Origin: Lactococcus garvieae
GTDB taxonomy: Bacteria; Bacillota; Bacilli; Lactobacillales; Streptococcaceae
Assembly: GCF_016758115.1 (NCBI RefSeq)
Contig: NZ_WIVG01000012.1
Coordinates: 1 to 52,091, forward strand
Reading direction: 5' to 3'
Length of the DNA stretch: 52,091 nt
Shown one piece after another: positions 35,868 to 45,822 of the stretch. The notes under the pieces are model-generated. The model was not told where the DNA came from. It worked only from the letters and a program-made list of their open reading frames with translations, and searched no databases. A program made the position numbers and the translations under genes. The first letter of the stretch is position 1. The number at the start of each line of letters is the position of its first letter.

Positions 35868-38464
35868 AGTTTAATACTTACCATATCATATGGAGCAATC
35901 TCAGACTGTGCTGCTACAATAGCTTCCTGCGCATTAACAAATTCATATTTGGCATAATGCGAGAAGTCAAAGTCCCCAATCGCCAATGGTTGGCTTGTTG
36001 GATTAGCCAAGCGTAAAACTTCTGCCTCTGTGTCATATAACGACGGCATGAAAGTTGTATCAAAAGCAGAACCATCGATTTTAAGTAATGAAAATGCATC
36101 AACCCGCGCTATACGCTCGTCATCGGCTTGGATTTTATTATCCAAACGATGAATAAATTTGTTCAGCACCTGATTTTGATAGGCGATATGAGACGAGCTA
36201 TATTCTGCCCAGTGTTGAGAAGTTGCAAACTCATCGAAAGCTTGTGCATTGACAACTAAAGCAAACTCAAAGCGCTGCTCCCCTAATAATTCAGCCATCG
36301 GTGTTGGCATCATGACATGACCTTTTTTAGTCGTATCTCCTGAAGCTCGACCAGGACGATATGCGAGGTTTGGTTTACCAAGCTGGGAAGTCGTAGCAAG
36401 CAATGTTAAGTATAAACTTCCTTTTTGGAATTGATACTCTTTTAATCCTTTACCAAAAGCAGAGACATGATGATATTCGTTCTCTACAGAAACACTCTTA
36501 TCAAAAGGTTCTAAATCAATTGGATACTCAACATAGGACTTGAACCAGTTTGGAACCTCTTCGGTCAAAGCTTCACGGGAAATAAATCCGAAAGGCAAGG
36601 AAGCTATTGAGCGCGTATTTTTGACACCAGTATTAATCTTAAGGCGTAAACGATGACTAAGAACTTGGTTATCAATGACCAACACACCTTCAATCAACTC
36701 GCTACCTTTTTTCAAGCTTAAAGTAAGTGTCATGGTGAGACTTCCCATATTCTGTGCCTCTAAGCGGTCTTCCAAAGTTTTGGGAAGTTGGAACTGACCA
36801 CTTAGTATCATTTTTTCAGCAAGTGATGTTTTTTGAACCTGACTATCTGTAAGGCGTAGAATAATCGGCTCATCATCCTTAAGCGGTGAGAAGTCATAAG
36901 TATCTCCGTCATTGCCCATGTCCTCAAACTCTAAGAAATTCTCTAAATGAACTCCATCTGTAGTAAGGAGCGAAAGTTTTCCAGCTTCATTATTGATTGT
37001 ATAGTATTCATTTTTAATTGCCACATCATTTGTTGCAACAAATACTTCTGCTTCTTCTTGGCTCTCTTCTATTGTGAATATTTTATAACCCATACTCGGA
37101 ATTTCTACATGCGCGAGAGCATACAAACGATAGTAGGGATCTTCGTTGATGTATTTATTACCTTCTGGCGTTTCTAAAAGAAGATTGTCTTTACCTGCAA
37201 AATACTCTTCATCCACAATAATCATCTCTTCAATACCGGATAACTTGATGTTTTTGCTTGCTGCTAAGAAATCAATCTGCTTATAGCCTTTAAAGTCTTT
37301 GGATGTCGTATTGAAAACCAAGATTTCCTTATCAGAAAGGCCTAATTTTTCACTCAAGCGTTTGACAATATAGTTCTCCATACCATCAGCAAGTTCTTCT
37401 GCTTCTTTCATACGATGAAGAATATCAACTGCTACATCATCCGATACACAGCCGCCCATTGAATCATGGGCATGTCCTTCAAGTATTTTTTTCCAAGCGA
37501 TAACTAATGTTTCTGTACTGAGTGTAATCCCATGTGCTTTACCTATAGCAAGCAATGGTTCTACACGTTTCAAGAGTTTTTGTTCAATAATGAAATTTGT
37601 ACGCTTAATATCGTAGCGAACAGAACCGATAGATTTATGTGCACGAGTTGTACAAGGTTCACGGAACTCCCCTTTATATTCTGGAAGATTTTCTTCTTTT
37701 TTTATGACATCTAAAAATTCTTCATATGAACTTTCGATAAAATCATAGTCTGTTTTTTCAGAAATTGCCTTAAGAGTTTGTGGTAAACTACGGATAATCT
37801 CTAACTGATCGCCGCCTGCAGTCAGTAACAAATCATTGACGTCCGTCCATTTTTCTGTCCGTTTTACAGCAGGAAGTAAACGTTCTTCGATATATTCAGG
37901 TTCATCTTTCAAGAAGGCTACTGCACCATAGCCATCTACCAAGTTCATGGCTGTAATTTCTTTCTCTCCCAAACCTTTCCAGGTGAAGTAAGGACTCTGC
38001 GTATGTTTTTCCAGATTGAGACCACGCCAGAAAACAATATTGTCTAAGCCGCAATGTTGCAAGACTGTCGGCCACTGTGCATTATGTCCGAAAGTATCTG
38101 GCAGGTAACCAATTTTCATTTCCTCGCCGTACTTACGACTGTCACGCATACCAATAATCATATTACGGATTAGACTTTCCTCATCAACAAAGAAAGCATC
38201 TGTTTGGGTATACCAAGGACCAATAGCAAGCTGCTTATTAGCGACAAGTTTTTTCACATTCTCTAGTTGCTGCGGATTAAGACGCATATAATCATCCAAA
38301 ATTGAAGATTGTCCGTCTAAACAGAACTTCGCTTCGGGATTTTGCAAAAGTTCATCGATTACATTATTGAAGAGATTATCACTCAAAAGAAAAGCATCCA
38401 TGGTCGTAAAATACCACTCTCTGTCCCAATGCGTATGATTAACAATATGTACTTTCTTTTTCAT
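35855..38464 (-). CDS. GH38 alpha-mannosidase (MngB-like)
   Basis: 869 aa. The GH38 zinc site begins the protein (NHTHWDREWYFT), the nucleophile aspartate is in GYLPDTFGHNAQWP (about 125), and further zinc-site histidine sits in EGHAHDSMGGC. Middle and C-terminal beta domains follow, as in E. coli MngB, which hydrolyses 2-O-(6-phospho-alpha-mannosyl)-glycerate. Flanking PTS genes suggest the substrate arrives as a phosphorylated mannoside. Cytoplasmic, as no signal peptide is present. Third gene of the operon, 2 bp after EIIA. Confidence 0.93.
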   Translation of the reverse strand: MKKKVHIVNHTHWDREWYFTTMDAFLLSDNLFNNVIDELLQNPEAKFCLDGQSSILDDYMRLNPQQLENVKKLVANKQLAIGPWYTQTDAFFVDEESLIRNMIIGMRDSRKYGEEMKIGYLPDTFGHNAQWPTVLQHCGLDNIVFWRGLNLEKHTQSPYFTWKGLGEKEITAMNLVDGYGAVAFLKDEPEYIEERLLPAVKRTEKWTDVNDLLLTAGGDQLEIIRSLPQTLKAISEKTDYDFIESSYEEFLDVIKKEENLPEYKGEFREPCTTRAHKSIGSVRYDIKRTNFIIEQKLLKRVEPLLAIGKAHGITLSTETLVIAWKKILEGHAHDSMGGCVSDDVAVDILHRMKEAEELADGMENYIVKRLSEKLGLSDKEILVFNTTSKDFKGYKQIDFLAASKNIKLSGIEEMIIVDEEYFAGKDNLLLETPEGNKYINEDPYYRLYALAHVEIPSMGYKIFTIEESQEEAEVFVATNDVAIKNEYYTINNEAGKLSLLTTDGVHLENFLEFEDMGNDGDTYDFSPLKDDEPIILRLTDSQVQKTSLAEKMILSGQFQLPKTLEDRLEAQNMGSLTMTLTLSLKKGSELIEGVLVIDNQVLSHRLRLKINTGVKNTRSIASLPFGFISREALTEEVPNWFKSYVEYPIDLEPFDKSVSVENEYHHVSAFGKGLKEYQFQKGSLYLTLLATTSQLGKPNLAYRPGRASGDTTKKGHVMMPTPMAELLGEQRFEFALVVNAQAFDEFATSQHWAEYSSSHIAYQNQVLNKFIHRLDNKIQADDERIARVDAFSLLKIDGSAFDTTFMPSLYDTEAEVLRLANPTSQPLAIGDFDFSHYAKYEFVNAQEAIVAAQSEIAPYDMVSIKLWRN

Positions 38465-38466
38465 GT

Positions 38467-38922
38467 TTAAACTCCTAATTTTTCTGAAATAATCGTATAA
38501 GCTTCGTCTGTTGTGCTGCTATTTTTTAATGCTTCTCGGAAATTATCATCAATCAAGGCACGTGCAATTTGCGCCAGATAGCGCAAGTGCTCTTTGGCTC
38601 CCGTACTTGGAATGAGTAAGGCAAATGAGTTTTCAATATCCGATCCGTCTAAACTTTCCCAAGCAATCGCTTTAGTCTTTATGAACATTAACTGAGGCGC
38701 TTTGACCGTATCACTTTTACAATGCGGTATAGCAAATCCATCTTGAAAAGCCGTTGTCGATTGACTTTCACGCTCCATTAAGCCTTGAAAGCACGCCTCT
38801 TCTGAGTGAACATAATCAAGCGCAATGGCTTTTTGAGCAATATAGCGAAACAATGCTTCATTATTGACAAAGCTATCCTCTGTAAAAAAGACATTTTCTT
38901 TGTTAAATACTGTATTTTCCAT
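38467..38922 (-). CDS. PTS EIIA, fructose/mannosylglycerate type
   Basis: 151 aa. EIIA-2 fold with phosphohistidine in GFAIPHCKSDTV (about 73) and the later GAKEHLRYLAQIARAL helix. It receives phosphate from HPr and passes it to the EIIB part of the next protein. It lies between EIIBC (15 bp away) and the alpha-mannosidase. Confidence 0.92.
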   Translation of the reverse strand: MENTVFNKENVFFTEDSFVNNEALFRYIAQKAIALDYVHSEEACFQGLMERESQSTTAFQDGFAIPHCKSDTVKAPQLMFIKTKAIAWESLDGSDIENSFALLIPSTGAKEHLRYLAQIARALIDDNFREALKNSSTTDEAYTIISEKLGV

Positions 38923-38937
38923 TTTTACTTTCTCTTT

Positions 38938-40431
38938 TTATCCTTGTTGAATATCTTCAGCCACTTCAACATTTCTATTTCTTACGATGAATCGATAGAT
39001 CAAAGCATTAACAAAACTTGCGAGAAGAATTAAAATAATCCAGTAGAGCCACGCAAAGTTAGGACCTGTTGTATAACCTAAGAAGGCACCCAAAGGTGAG
39101 CCAACACCTCCAAAGAATTTTATACCCATACCCGCAACGGTAGCACCTGCAAGTGCAGAAGATAAGGTATTGGCAATAATGAACTTAGGATTTGATGCTG
39201 CAAAGGGAATCGCACCTTCCGTTACGCCGACCATGCCCATAACCAAGGCTGATGAACCAAGTGCACGCTCTTCTGTCGTAAAGTATTTTTTGAAGAGGAG
39301 TGTTGCAATACCTGCGCCAAGTGGTGCTACAGCAATAGCAGCTCCTGTTGCTGCTTGTGGGATAGCATTGACTGCTTCAGGACCAAACTGTGCCATCGTA
39401 TCAACAAAAATTGCTGAAGAAACAAGCATTGCTGTTTTGTTAATCGGTCCTCCCATGTCAACACCCATCATTCCGCCAAGAATCGCGCCGTAAATAATCG
39501 GTGCTGCTTCATAACGCACAGTGACATCATTGATAACATCGTATAAAACAGCCATACCATTTGCTATCGGATCCCCAATTAAGAAATGAATCACGACAAA
39601 GGAAACAAAAGTTGCAACCATCGGGATAATCAAAATAGGCACAATGGGTTTAATAATATCGGGATATTTGATTTTTTTGAGCAGTTTGACAAAGTAACCG
39701 ACACCAAACCCAACTAAAATAGCTCCAAGGAATCCTGCCCCTGTTTCTGTTCCTAAGAAAGTCGGATCATTGATGATATAGGCTGCAATGAAAGCTGGGG
39801 CAACAGCTGGTTTGTCCCCAATCGCGCGTGCAACTCCCGCTGCAAAGATTGGAATCATCAATGTGAAACCGACTTTACCTAAGTCAAACATTTTCGAGAG
39901 GAACTGCCCCATCATGTCTTCGCTAAAGCCCCAAACAACGAGGTTGGCATTATTGGGATCAGGTTGGAAGGCAAAGGCATTTGCGATTGCTAAAAGTAGC
40001 CCGGCTGCAATGGTCACTGGAATCATATCGGTCAAACCAGACATCAAATAACGTACAGCCTTATTCCCAGAGGTTCCAATTTCCATTTTTCCGCCAACTT
40101 TGACGCCTTTACCGCTAAAAGGCTGTGCGTTAGCGAGGGCGTTTTCTATGACAGCTTGCCCATCTTTAAGGACAGAGTTGGTGTCAATTTCTACCAAACG
40201 CTTATTAACAAAACGTGCTTTATCCACATTAACGTCTGCTGCGATAATGACAACATCAGCCTCTCTAATCTCTTGATCGTTGAGGGCATTTTCAGTTCCA
40301 ATAGTGCCTTGTGTTTCAACTTTGACGTCATAGCCAAGTTCTTCTGCAGCCTTTTCTAATGCTGCTTGTGCCATATAAGTATGGGCAATTCCTGCGGCGC
40401 ATGCTGTGACACCTACAATTTTTTTGCTCAT
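38938..40431 (-). CDS. PTS EIIBC, fructose family (alpha-mannoside-type)
   Basis: 497 aa. The N-terminal EIIB has the phosphocysteine in VTACAAGIAHTYMAQAAL (Cys 10). The EIIC part (about 120-480) has the fructose-family stretch RYLMSGLTDMIPVTIAAG, GGMMGVDMGGPINKTA, and VTEGAIPFAASNPKF. First gene of the operon. Gene order EIIBC-EIIA-GH38 resembles mngA-mngB of E. coli and the PTS/alpha-mannosidase operon of Listeria, so an alpha-mannosyl compound is the likely substrate rather than fructose. Confidence 0.93.
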   Translation of the reverse strand: MSKKIVGVTACAAGIAHTYMAQAALEKAAEELGYDVKVETQGTIGTENALNDQEIREADVVIIAADVNVDKARFVNKRLVEIDTNSVLKDGQAVIENALANAQPFSGKGVKVGGKMEIGTSGNKAVRYLMSGLTDMIPVTIAAGLLLAIANAFAFQPDPNNANLVVWGFSEDMMGQFLSKMFDLGKVGFTLMIPIFAAGVARAIGDKPAVAPAFIAAYIINDPTFLGTETGAGFLGAILVGFGVGYFVKLLKKIKYPDIIKPIVPILIIPMVATFVSFVVIHFLIGDPIANGMAVLYDVINDVTVRYEAAPIIYGAILGGMMGVDMGGPINKTAMLVSSAIFVDTMAQFGPEAVNAIPQAATGAAIAVAPLGAGIATLLFKKYFTTEERALGSSALVMGMVGVTEGAIPFAASNPKFIIANTLSSALAGATVAGMGIKFFGGVGSPLGAFLGYTTGPNFAWLYWIILILLASFVNALIYRFIVRNRNVEVAEDIQQG

Positions 40432-40452
40432 GATAAACTCCTAATTTTTATT

Positions 40453-40466
40453 CGAAAGCGCTTTCT
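40453..40466. promoter_or_regulatory. cre site (CcpA operator) of the alpha-mannoside operon
   Basis: CGAAAGCGCTTTCT contains the perfect palindrome GAAAGCGCTTTC, matching the cre consensus core. It lies between the promoter and the first gene, where CcpA binding would repress transcription when better sugars are present. Confidence 0.85.
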
Positions 40467-40473
40467 GACATTA

Positions 40474-40502
40474 AGTTTATATTAATTAACAAGAGGTGTC
40501 AA
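40474..40502 (-). promoter_or_regulatory. Promoter of the alpha-mannoside operon
   Basis: Minus strand: TTGACA (40502-40497), 17-bp spacer, TAAACT (40479-40474). The cre site begins a few bases downstream of the -10. Confidence 0.8.
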
Positions 40503-40625
40503 TATTGTTTCGATATATTTCATATCCAAGTTTTACCAGATTAGATGCGGTAAAAATATATTTTGAAGCACTCTTTTTTTAGAAAATAGGTCCAGATAAG
40601 TCTTCCAAAACTCTTTACAATAAAA

Positions 40626-40645
40626 AAGCCTGGACTATCCAGACT
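40626..40645 (-). terminator. Terminator after pcrA-tag
   Basis: On the minus strand AGTCTGGA TAG TCCAGGCT, a stem with one G-U pair, followed by TTTTTT. Confidence 0.8.
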
Positions 40646-40681
40646 CTTTATCCTTATTTTTAAATTAGCACTTGTAAAAAT

Positions 40682-41248
40682 TTATTGCAGCTCCTCATTA
40701 CGGAAGCAGTATTCTGCATGGTCATTGATGACGCCAATCGCTTGGAGATAAGCATAGATGATTGTTGGACCGACAAACTTCATGCCGCGCTTCTTCATGT
40801 CTTTCGACATGGCTTCTGCCACACCATTAGTTACAGGAACTTGGCTTTCATCTGTAATCTTATGTTGAAGAACTTTACCTTTTGTAAAAGACCAGATGTA
40901 GGCATTAAAAGAGCCAAATTCTTTTTGAATATCTAGAACAATCTGTGCATTATTAATCACAGCAGCAATCTTTAATTTGTTCCGAATGATACCAGGATTT
41001 TGCCGTAACTCCTCTTCTTTCTCTTTATCGTAACTAGCAATTTTGCAAATATTAAACTGGTCATAGGCTTCGTAAAAAGTTTCCATCTTATTCAAAATAG
41101 TTGACCAAGACAGACCGGCCTGATTCATATCCAAGATAAGTTTCGCAAATAGTTCTTGGTCATCATGAACAGGAACGCCCCAATATGTATCATGGTAGTG
41201 AATCATCTTGTCTGATGAGAGGCACCATTTGCAGCGCTTTTTATCCAT
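40682..41248 (-). CDS. tag: DNA-3-methyladenine glycosylase I
   Basis: 188 aa, standard length. The family's zinc-binding ends are present: CKWC and YHDTYWGVP near the N-terminus, and DHAEYCF near the C-terminus. AGLSWSTILNKMETFYEAYDQF is split between the substrate pocket and helix region. It removes 3-methyladenine from DNA at the start of base-excision repair. It begins 2 bp after pcrA ends, forming a DNA-repair pair. Confidence 0.95.
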   Translation of the reverse strand: MDKKRCKWCLSSDKMIHYHDTYWGVPVHDDQELFAKLILDMNQAGLSWSTILNKMETFYEAYDQFNICKIASYDKEKEEELRQNPGIIRNKLKIAAVINNAQIVLDIQKEFGSFNAYIWSFTKGKVLQHKITDESQVPVTNGVAEAMSKDMKKRGMKFVGPTIIYAYLQAIGVINDHAEYCFRNEELQ

Positions 41249-41250
41249 CT

Positions 41251-43545
41251 TTACTCCTTCTTCTCTATAGGTGCCATAACTGCCAAAAGGCGTTTCATCC
41301 CAACTTCGGGGAACTTGATTTTCAGCTCCATATTCTTACCTGTACCTGTCACAGATAGAACAATGCCTTCTCCCCATTTGCGATGCACTGCTGTATCACC
41401 AATATTCCAGTCTTCTGTTATCACATCTGTTTTTTCTATTGTCCTTGTAGCGCCAGGATTGACCGCTACTTTACGTTTATAGAGTGCATCGGTCATCGAC
41501 ATCCCTGTACCAAAACGTGTTGTACCATCCGACATTTTATAACTGGCATTAAAGCTTGAATTTGCTTTATGTGCAATACCACCATAGTCTAGCAATTCGT
41601 CATCAATCTCTAAAATAAAACGACTTGGGCGATTAGAGCTTGTCTTACCATAGAGAACACGCCGTTCAGCATTGGTCAGGTAAAGAAACTCCTCGGCGCG
41701 TGTAATACCGACATAAGCAAGACGCCGTTCTTCTTCTAGTTCATCTGGGTCATCATTGACACGCGCTAAAGGAAAGATATTCTCTTCCATACCGATAAGG
41801 AAAACCACAGGAAATTCCAAACCTTTTGCAGCATGCAAGGTCATCATCGTTACCGCATTACTTCCTTCCTCATACTCATCAACCTCTGAAAGGAGGCTTA
41901 CTTCATTGAGAAAGCGACTCAAACGCTCTAAACCACTTTCTTCAATCGGCTCCCCCGTCACCTCATCTAAAGGAACTTCTAACTTTTCATCAAAGTTTTT
42001 AGTCACAGATAAAAACTCTTCAATATTCTCAATGCGTGCTTGTGCTTCAAGATTGTTCTGTATACGCAGGAAATTCAGATAACCTGTACGCTCCAACATT
42101 TCCTCTACCAGCTCCGTAATCGTTGAAGTTTCGGCATAGTTTCGTAGAAAGTCAAAAATCAAGCCTAGATTATAGATTTCCCCAGAAGCCTTGCCCCGAA
42201 TATCTGATAAGGTGATATCTAGTGTCGACTCAGCCAGAGATTTTCCTTGCCTATCGGCAAAATTGCGGAGCTTCTCCAAAGCACTTGGCCCTACACCACG
42301 TTTAGGCTCATTTACGATACGCTCAAAACTTAGGTTGTCCCGCGGATTGGCAATAACATTCAGATATGCAATAACATCACGAATTTCCTTACGTGAGTAG
42401 AATTTTGTCCCTGCAACCATACTGTATGGGATATTTGACTTGAGCAAGGCTTCCTCAATTGTACGTGACTGCGCATTTGTACGATACAAAATAACAAAGT
42501 CTGAATATTCACGACATGATTGCACTTGCTCACTAATTGTTGAAGCAATAAAGATAGCTTCCTCGCGCTCATCATTTGCTCGATAGTAGAGAATATTTTC
42601 ACCAGCATTGTTTTGTGTCCACAGCTTTTTAGGACGACGATTAACATTATTCTTAATGACGTTATTCGCTGCTTGTAGGATTGTTTTTGTTGAACGATAA
42701 TTTTCCTCGAGGAGAACGACTTTTGCATCTGGATAATCTTTTTCAAAGTCGAGGATATTTTGCATATCGGCCCCACGCCAGCCATAGATGGATTGGTCTG
42801 CATCACCAACAACACAAATATTTTTAAAGCGCTGTGCCATCAGTTTAACGAGTTGGTATTGTGCATGGTTGGTATCCTGATACTCATCGACATGAATATA
42901 CTGAAATTTTCCCTGATAATAAGTTAAAACATCCGGATTATTATCAAAAAGACGCAGAGTTTGCATGATTAAATCATCAAAATCCATAGCTTCTGCTTTT
43001 CGAAGCTCTGCTTGATAAATTTTATAAACTCTAGCTGTAAGGAGTTCGTAAGGATTACGTGCATTAATTTGGCTTTCATAGGCTTCCGGATCTAATAGAG
43101 CATTTTTAGCATTAGAAATCGTACCAAGCAAGGTTTTGGGATTCCATTCTTTCGGATCCAAATTAGCTTCTTTAAGAATACGTTTCATCAATGTCTTTTG
43201 TTCCCCTGGATCTATAATCGTAAAATTACGGCTATAGCCAATATGATCAGCATCACGACGAAGAATGCGTACACACATGGAGTGAAAGGTCGCAATCAAG
43301 GTGTCTTGAGCAGCAGCTGTCAATTTAAGAGCACGCTCTCTCATTTCTCGAGCTGCTTTGTTGGTAAAGGTAATAGCCAGGATGTTCCAAGGATTAACCA
43401 TTTTTTCCTCTATGAGATAAGCGATACGGTGCGTCAACACCCGTGTCTTCCCAGAGCCCGCTCCCGCCATAATCAAAAGCGGTCCCTCTGTCGTCTCTAC
43501 CGCTTCTGCTTGTTTTTCATTCATTCCGCTTAATAAAGGATTCAT
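41251..43545 (-). CDS. pcrA: ATP-dependent DNA helicase PcrA (UvrD/Rep family)
   Basis: 764 aa, standard length. Superfamily 1A motifs in order: Walker A AGAGSGKTRVL (about 28-38), LAITFTNKAAREMRER, Walker B with VDEYQDTNHAQY (about 220), GDADQSIYGWRGAD, TMMTLHAAKGLEFPVVFL, and LAYVGITRAEEFLYL. The C-terminal KWGEGIVLSV motif typical of PcrA is present. It unwinds DNA 3' to 5' in repair and rolling-circle plasmid replication. Co-oriented with tag. Confidence 0.97.
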   Translation of the reverse strand: MNPLLSGMNEKQAEAVETTEGPLLIMAGAGSGKTRVLTHRIAYLIEEKMVNPWNILAITFTNKAAREMRERALKLTAAAQDTLIATFHSMCVRILRRDADHIGYSRNFTIIDPGEQKTLMKRILKEANLDPKEWNPKTLLGTISNAKNALLDPEAYESQINARNPYELLTARVYKIYQAELRKAEAMDFDDLIMQTLRLFDNNPDVLTYYQGKFQYIHVDEYQDTNHAQYQLVKLMAQRFKNICVVGDADQSIYGWRGADMQNILDFEKDYPDAKVVLLEENYRSTKTILQAANNVIKNNVNRRPKKLWTQNNAGENILYYRANDEREEAIFIASTISEQVQSCREYSDFVILYRTNAQSRTIEEALLKSNIPYSMVAGTKFYSRKEIRDVIAYLNVIANPRDNLSFERIVNEPKRGVGPSALEKLRNFADRQGKSLAESTLDITLSDIRGKASGEIYNLGLIFDFLRNYAETSTITELVEEMLERTGYLNFLRIQNNLEAQARIENIEEFLSVTKNFDEKLEVPLDEVTGEPIEESGLERLSRFLNEVSLLSEVDEYEEGSNAVTMMTLHAAKGLEFPVVFLIGMEENIFPLARVNDDPDELEEERRLAYVGITRAEEFLYLTNAERRVLYGKTSSNRPSRFILEIDDELLDYGGIAHKANSSFNASYKMSDGTTRFGTGMSMTDALYKRKVAVNPGATRTIEKTDVITEDWNIGDTAVHRKWGEGIVLSVTGTGKNMELKIKFPEVGMKRLLAVMAPIEKKE

Positions 43546-43660
43546 TTTTTCTCTCGCTTCAAATCTAGTATTGTTCCTTTAATTATAGCAAAAAACCAAA
43601 GAAGCTGCTTTTCATCAATCTATACTAACTAAAAAATAAACTTCCTTCTCATCAGAAATA

Positions 43661-44947
43661 CTAATATTTCAAGTTAAATAAGATAATGCATGCAAAATAT
43701 TTCGAATCATCATACCAGCTTTCATAAATACCGCCATTTTTTTCAACTAGCTTCGCGATATTTTTTCTACCAATCCCTTCAGTAAATCGCGATTTTCTAG
43801 TTATTTCCTCTTCAACTTCAAATGGATTGGACATCTCAATTATCAATCTATTTTTGAAAAAAGTAATTTCTATTTTGACAGTTTTAAGTCTTTCATCTTT
43901 CAAGCGACTACAAGCTTGGATAGAATTATCTAACAGATTACCAAATATGGCAACGAGAATCTCATCATCAATATTCAAACTTTTTGGAATAAAACTCTTC
44001 ACCTCTAAAAGCACTCCCAATGCTTCTGCCTGTTTATACTTTTCACTCAGTAAGAAATTAAGTGCTTGATGCTCAGTTAAGATATAAGTATTTCGAGAAG
44101 ACATATTAGACAGTGTTTGCTTTATTGCCTTAATCGCTTCAAACGTCTCCCCATTTTCAAGCCTATTTAATAAAACAAGTAATTGATTTCGAAGATCATG
44201 CTTTATTGAACGAATCTCTTGTTGAGACTGTTTAACTTGTTCATAAAATTTTATTTCTTGCTCTAATCTTTCCTTTTCAAGGCTCATTTTCTCATGGTTT
44301 GAATACTGCTTTGATAAGTTTACATAAAGATAAACAACACTTAAATTTACTATCGTTAATCCCACGAAAAAAACAAATATAAGCAAAAAAGAGAGCTCTG
44401 GAGAATATATCGTTTGTAGCAATAATGTGTGCAGTAATAATGTTGAGATGACCGGTATAGATAAGAATGCCAATAACCTTGTAAGATTAAACTGCTGTCC
44501 CCCACTAACATTACAATAAACAAATTTTTTTAATAAAATAACACTAATTATTTCAATAAGAGTCGTAAGGATAATATTAATTACTATAAACACCTCTTGG
44601 TGAGCGTATTTTTCCGCTGAAGCCAATGGAAGCATGAATAGAAATCCCACAAATTCCGCTCCAAGTACTGTTCCCAAAAGAATTATCGACCAAAAAAATG
44701 TATGTGAGGCAGAAACTTTATGTCTATATCCTAATAATATATATATTGAGAGAATGAGTAATAACTTCCAAAAAGTAGAAGCCAGATCCTTAATTATTGT
44801 GCTCAAAATGAGATGGCATATAAAAAAGACAAATAATAGGATATTGATGCGACTTCTTCCCGTTTTTTCCTCTTGAGTCGAAAAAAAATAATTGACTAAG
44901 AATATGCTAATTGCTGACGAAATAATATTTACAATCGTAATTATCAT
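43661..44947 (-). CDS. AgrC-type sensor histidine kinase (HPK10)
   Basis: 428 aa. About six N-terminal membrane helices (1-215), a coiled-coil linker, then a dimerisation region with phosphoacceptor SIKHDLRNQLL (histidine near 252) and a GHKL ATPase with N box ILVAIFGNLLDNSIQA and G box FTEGIGRKN. This is the kinase type that senses peptide pheromones in agr, com and bacteriocin systems. No agrB or agrD gene is present. It starts 3 bp after its response regulator. Together they end the leftward RiPP-like locus, and the 21-residue peptide gene upstream is a possible, untested, signal source. Confidence 0.9.
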   Translation of the reverse strand: MIITIVNIISSAISIFLVNYFFSTQEEKTGRSRINILLFVFFICHLILSTIIKDLASTFWKLLLILSIYILLGYRHKVSASHTFFWSIILLGTVLGAEFVGFLFMLPLASAEKYAHQEVFIVINIILTTLIEIISVILLKKFVYCNVSGGQQFNLTRLLAFLSIPVISTLLLHTLLLQTIYSPELSFLLIFVFFVGLTIVNLSVVYLYVNLSKQYSNHEKMSLEKERLEQEIKFYEQVKQSQQEIRSIKHDLRNQLLVLLNRLENGETFEAIKAIKQTLSNMSSRNTYILTEHQALNFLLSEKYKQAEALGVLLEVKSFIPKSLNIDDEILVAIFGNLLDNSIQACSRLKDERLKTVKIEITFFKNRLIIEMSNPFEVEEEITRKSRFTEGIGRKNIAKLVEKNGGIYESWYDDSKYFACIILFNLKY

Positions 44948-44950
44948 AAC

Positions 44951-45658
44951 TTAGCCCTTATGATTCAATTGAAATAAAATTGATTTTCTTGCTTGTAATT
45001 TATAGGACTTACTTATGGGAATATAAATGTTGGACTTGTCGGAAAAATAAAGCAATAAATGGTTATTCCTTATTTCCCGAACATATCGTGCATTCACCCA
45101 AAAAGAATTATGGACCCGCACAAAGCTTTCCCCTATTATTACAAGCAACTCTTTAATTGACAGGATTGCGCAATATTTTTCTCTGTCTGTATGAATAAAT
45201 ACACTTCTTTTATTTTTCTCAATATAAGCAATATCACGCAAAGGAATGCTGTAGTCTACCTTGTTAAATTTAAAGCTAAATCGTTTATTATCAATATCTA
45301 AATACTTTTTTACCCTATCAAGCAGAGGGAAAATCTTATCTTGAGATACAGGTTTTAAAACATAATCAAAGGTATGCAACTTAAAAACTGTCATTGCATA
45401 CTGCTCGAAACTTGTGAGAAAGACAATCGGAACATCTACATCAAATCTGCGAATTTCCTTAGCAATGAGTAAACCAGATGCTTCTGGAAATTCAATGTCT
45501 AAGATATACAAGTCATAACTTTCATCTACTAAATGCTTTATTAATCTTTGAGGTGTATGATATACATCAACAATGGCAGTTGAATCATAATCTTGAATAA
45601 GTTGTTCTACTTTATCACAAACAACAAAATCATCATCACAGACAGCTATTCTTAACAT
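44951..45658 (-). CDS. LytTR-family response regulator (AgrA-type)
   Basis: 235 aa. The receiver domain has acidic residues VCDDDFVV (9-11), phosphoacceptor LYILDIEFPEASG (about 54), Thr/Ser in VFLTSFEQYA, and Lys in YVLKPVS. The C-terminal LytTR DNA-binding domain (about 130-235) contains DIAYIEKNKRSVFIHT and SFVRVHNSFWVNARYV. It binds direct repeats in promoters of peptide-controlled genes. AAGGAGAC lies upstream of the start. The likely target is the adjacent leftward locus. Confidence 0.92.
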   Translation of the reverse strand: MLRIAVCDDDFVVCDKVEQLIQDYDSTAIVDVYHTPQRLIKHLVDESYDLYILDIEFPEASGLLIAKEIRRFDVDVPIVFLTSFEQYAMTVFKLHTFDYVLKPVSQDKIFPLLDRVKKYLDIDNKRFSFKFNKVDYSIPLRDIAYIEKNKRSVFIHTDREKYCAILSIKELLVIIGESFVRVHNSFWVNARYVREIRNNHLLLYFSDKSNIYIPISKSYKLQARKSILFQLNHKG

Positions 45659-45822
45659 GAATGTCTCCTTATATCTTTCTTTATATTCTTCTGTCTATAC
45701 TCTCCTGTTTATTAAGCACAATTATACCTTATAATCTCTTCTTTGGATAATTTTATGTAGCTGAAGAATATTTGGCAGAGGCTTCTTTAACTTAGGGCTA
45801 ACTAAGCGACTGACAGATATTT

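Noticed and set aside
43661-45658. Complete agr quorum-sensing system
   Set aside because: No agrB or agrD homologue is found near the kinase and regulator.
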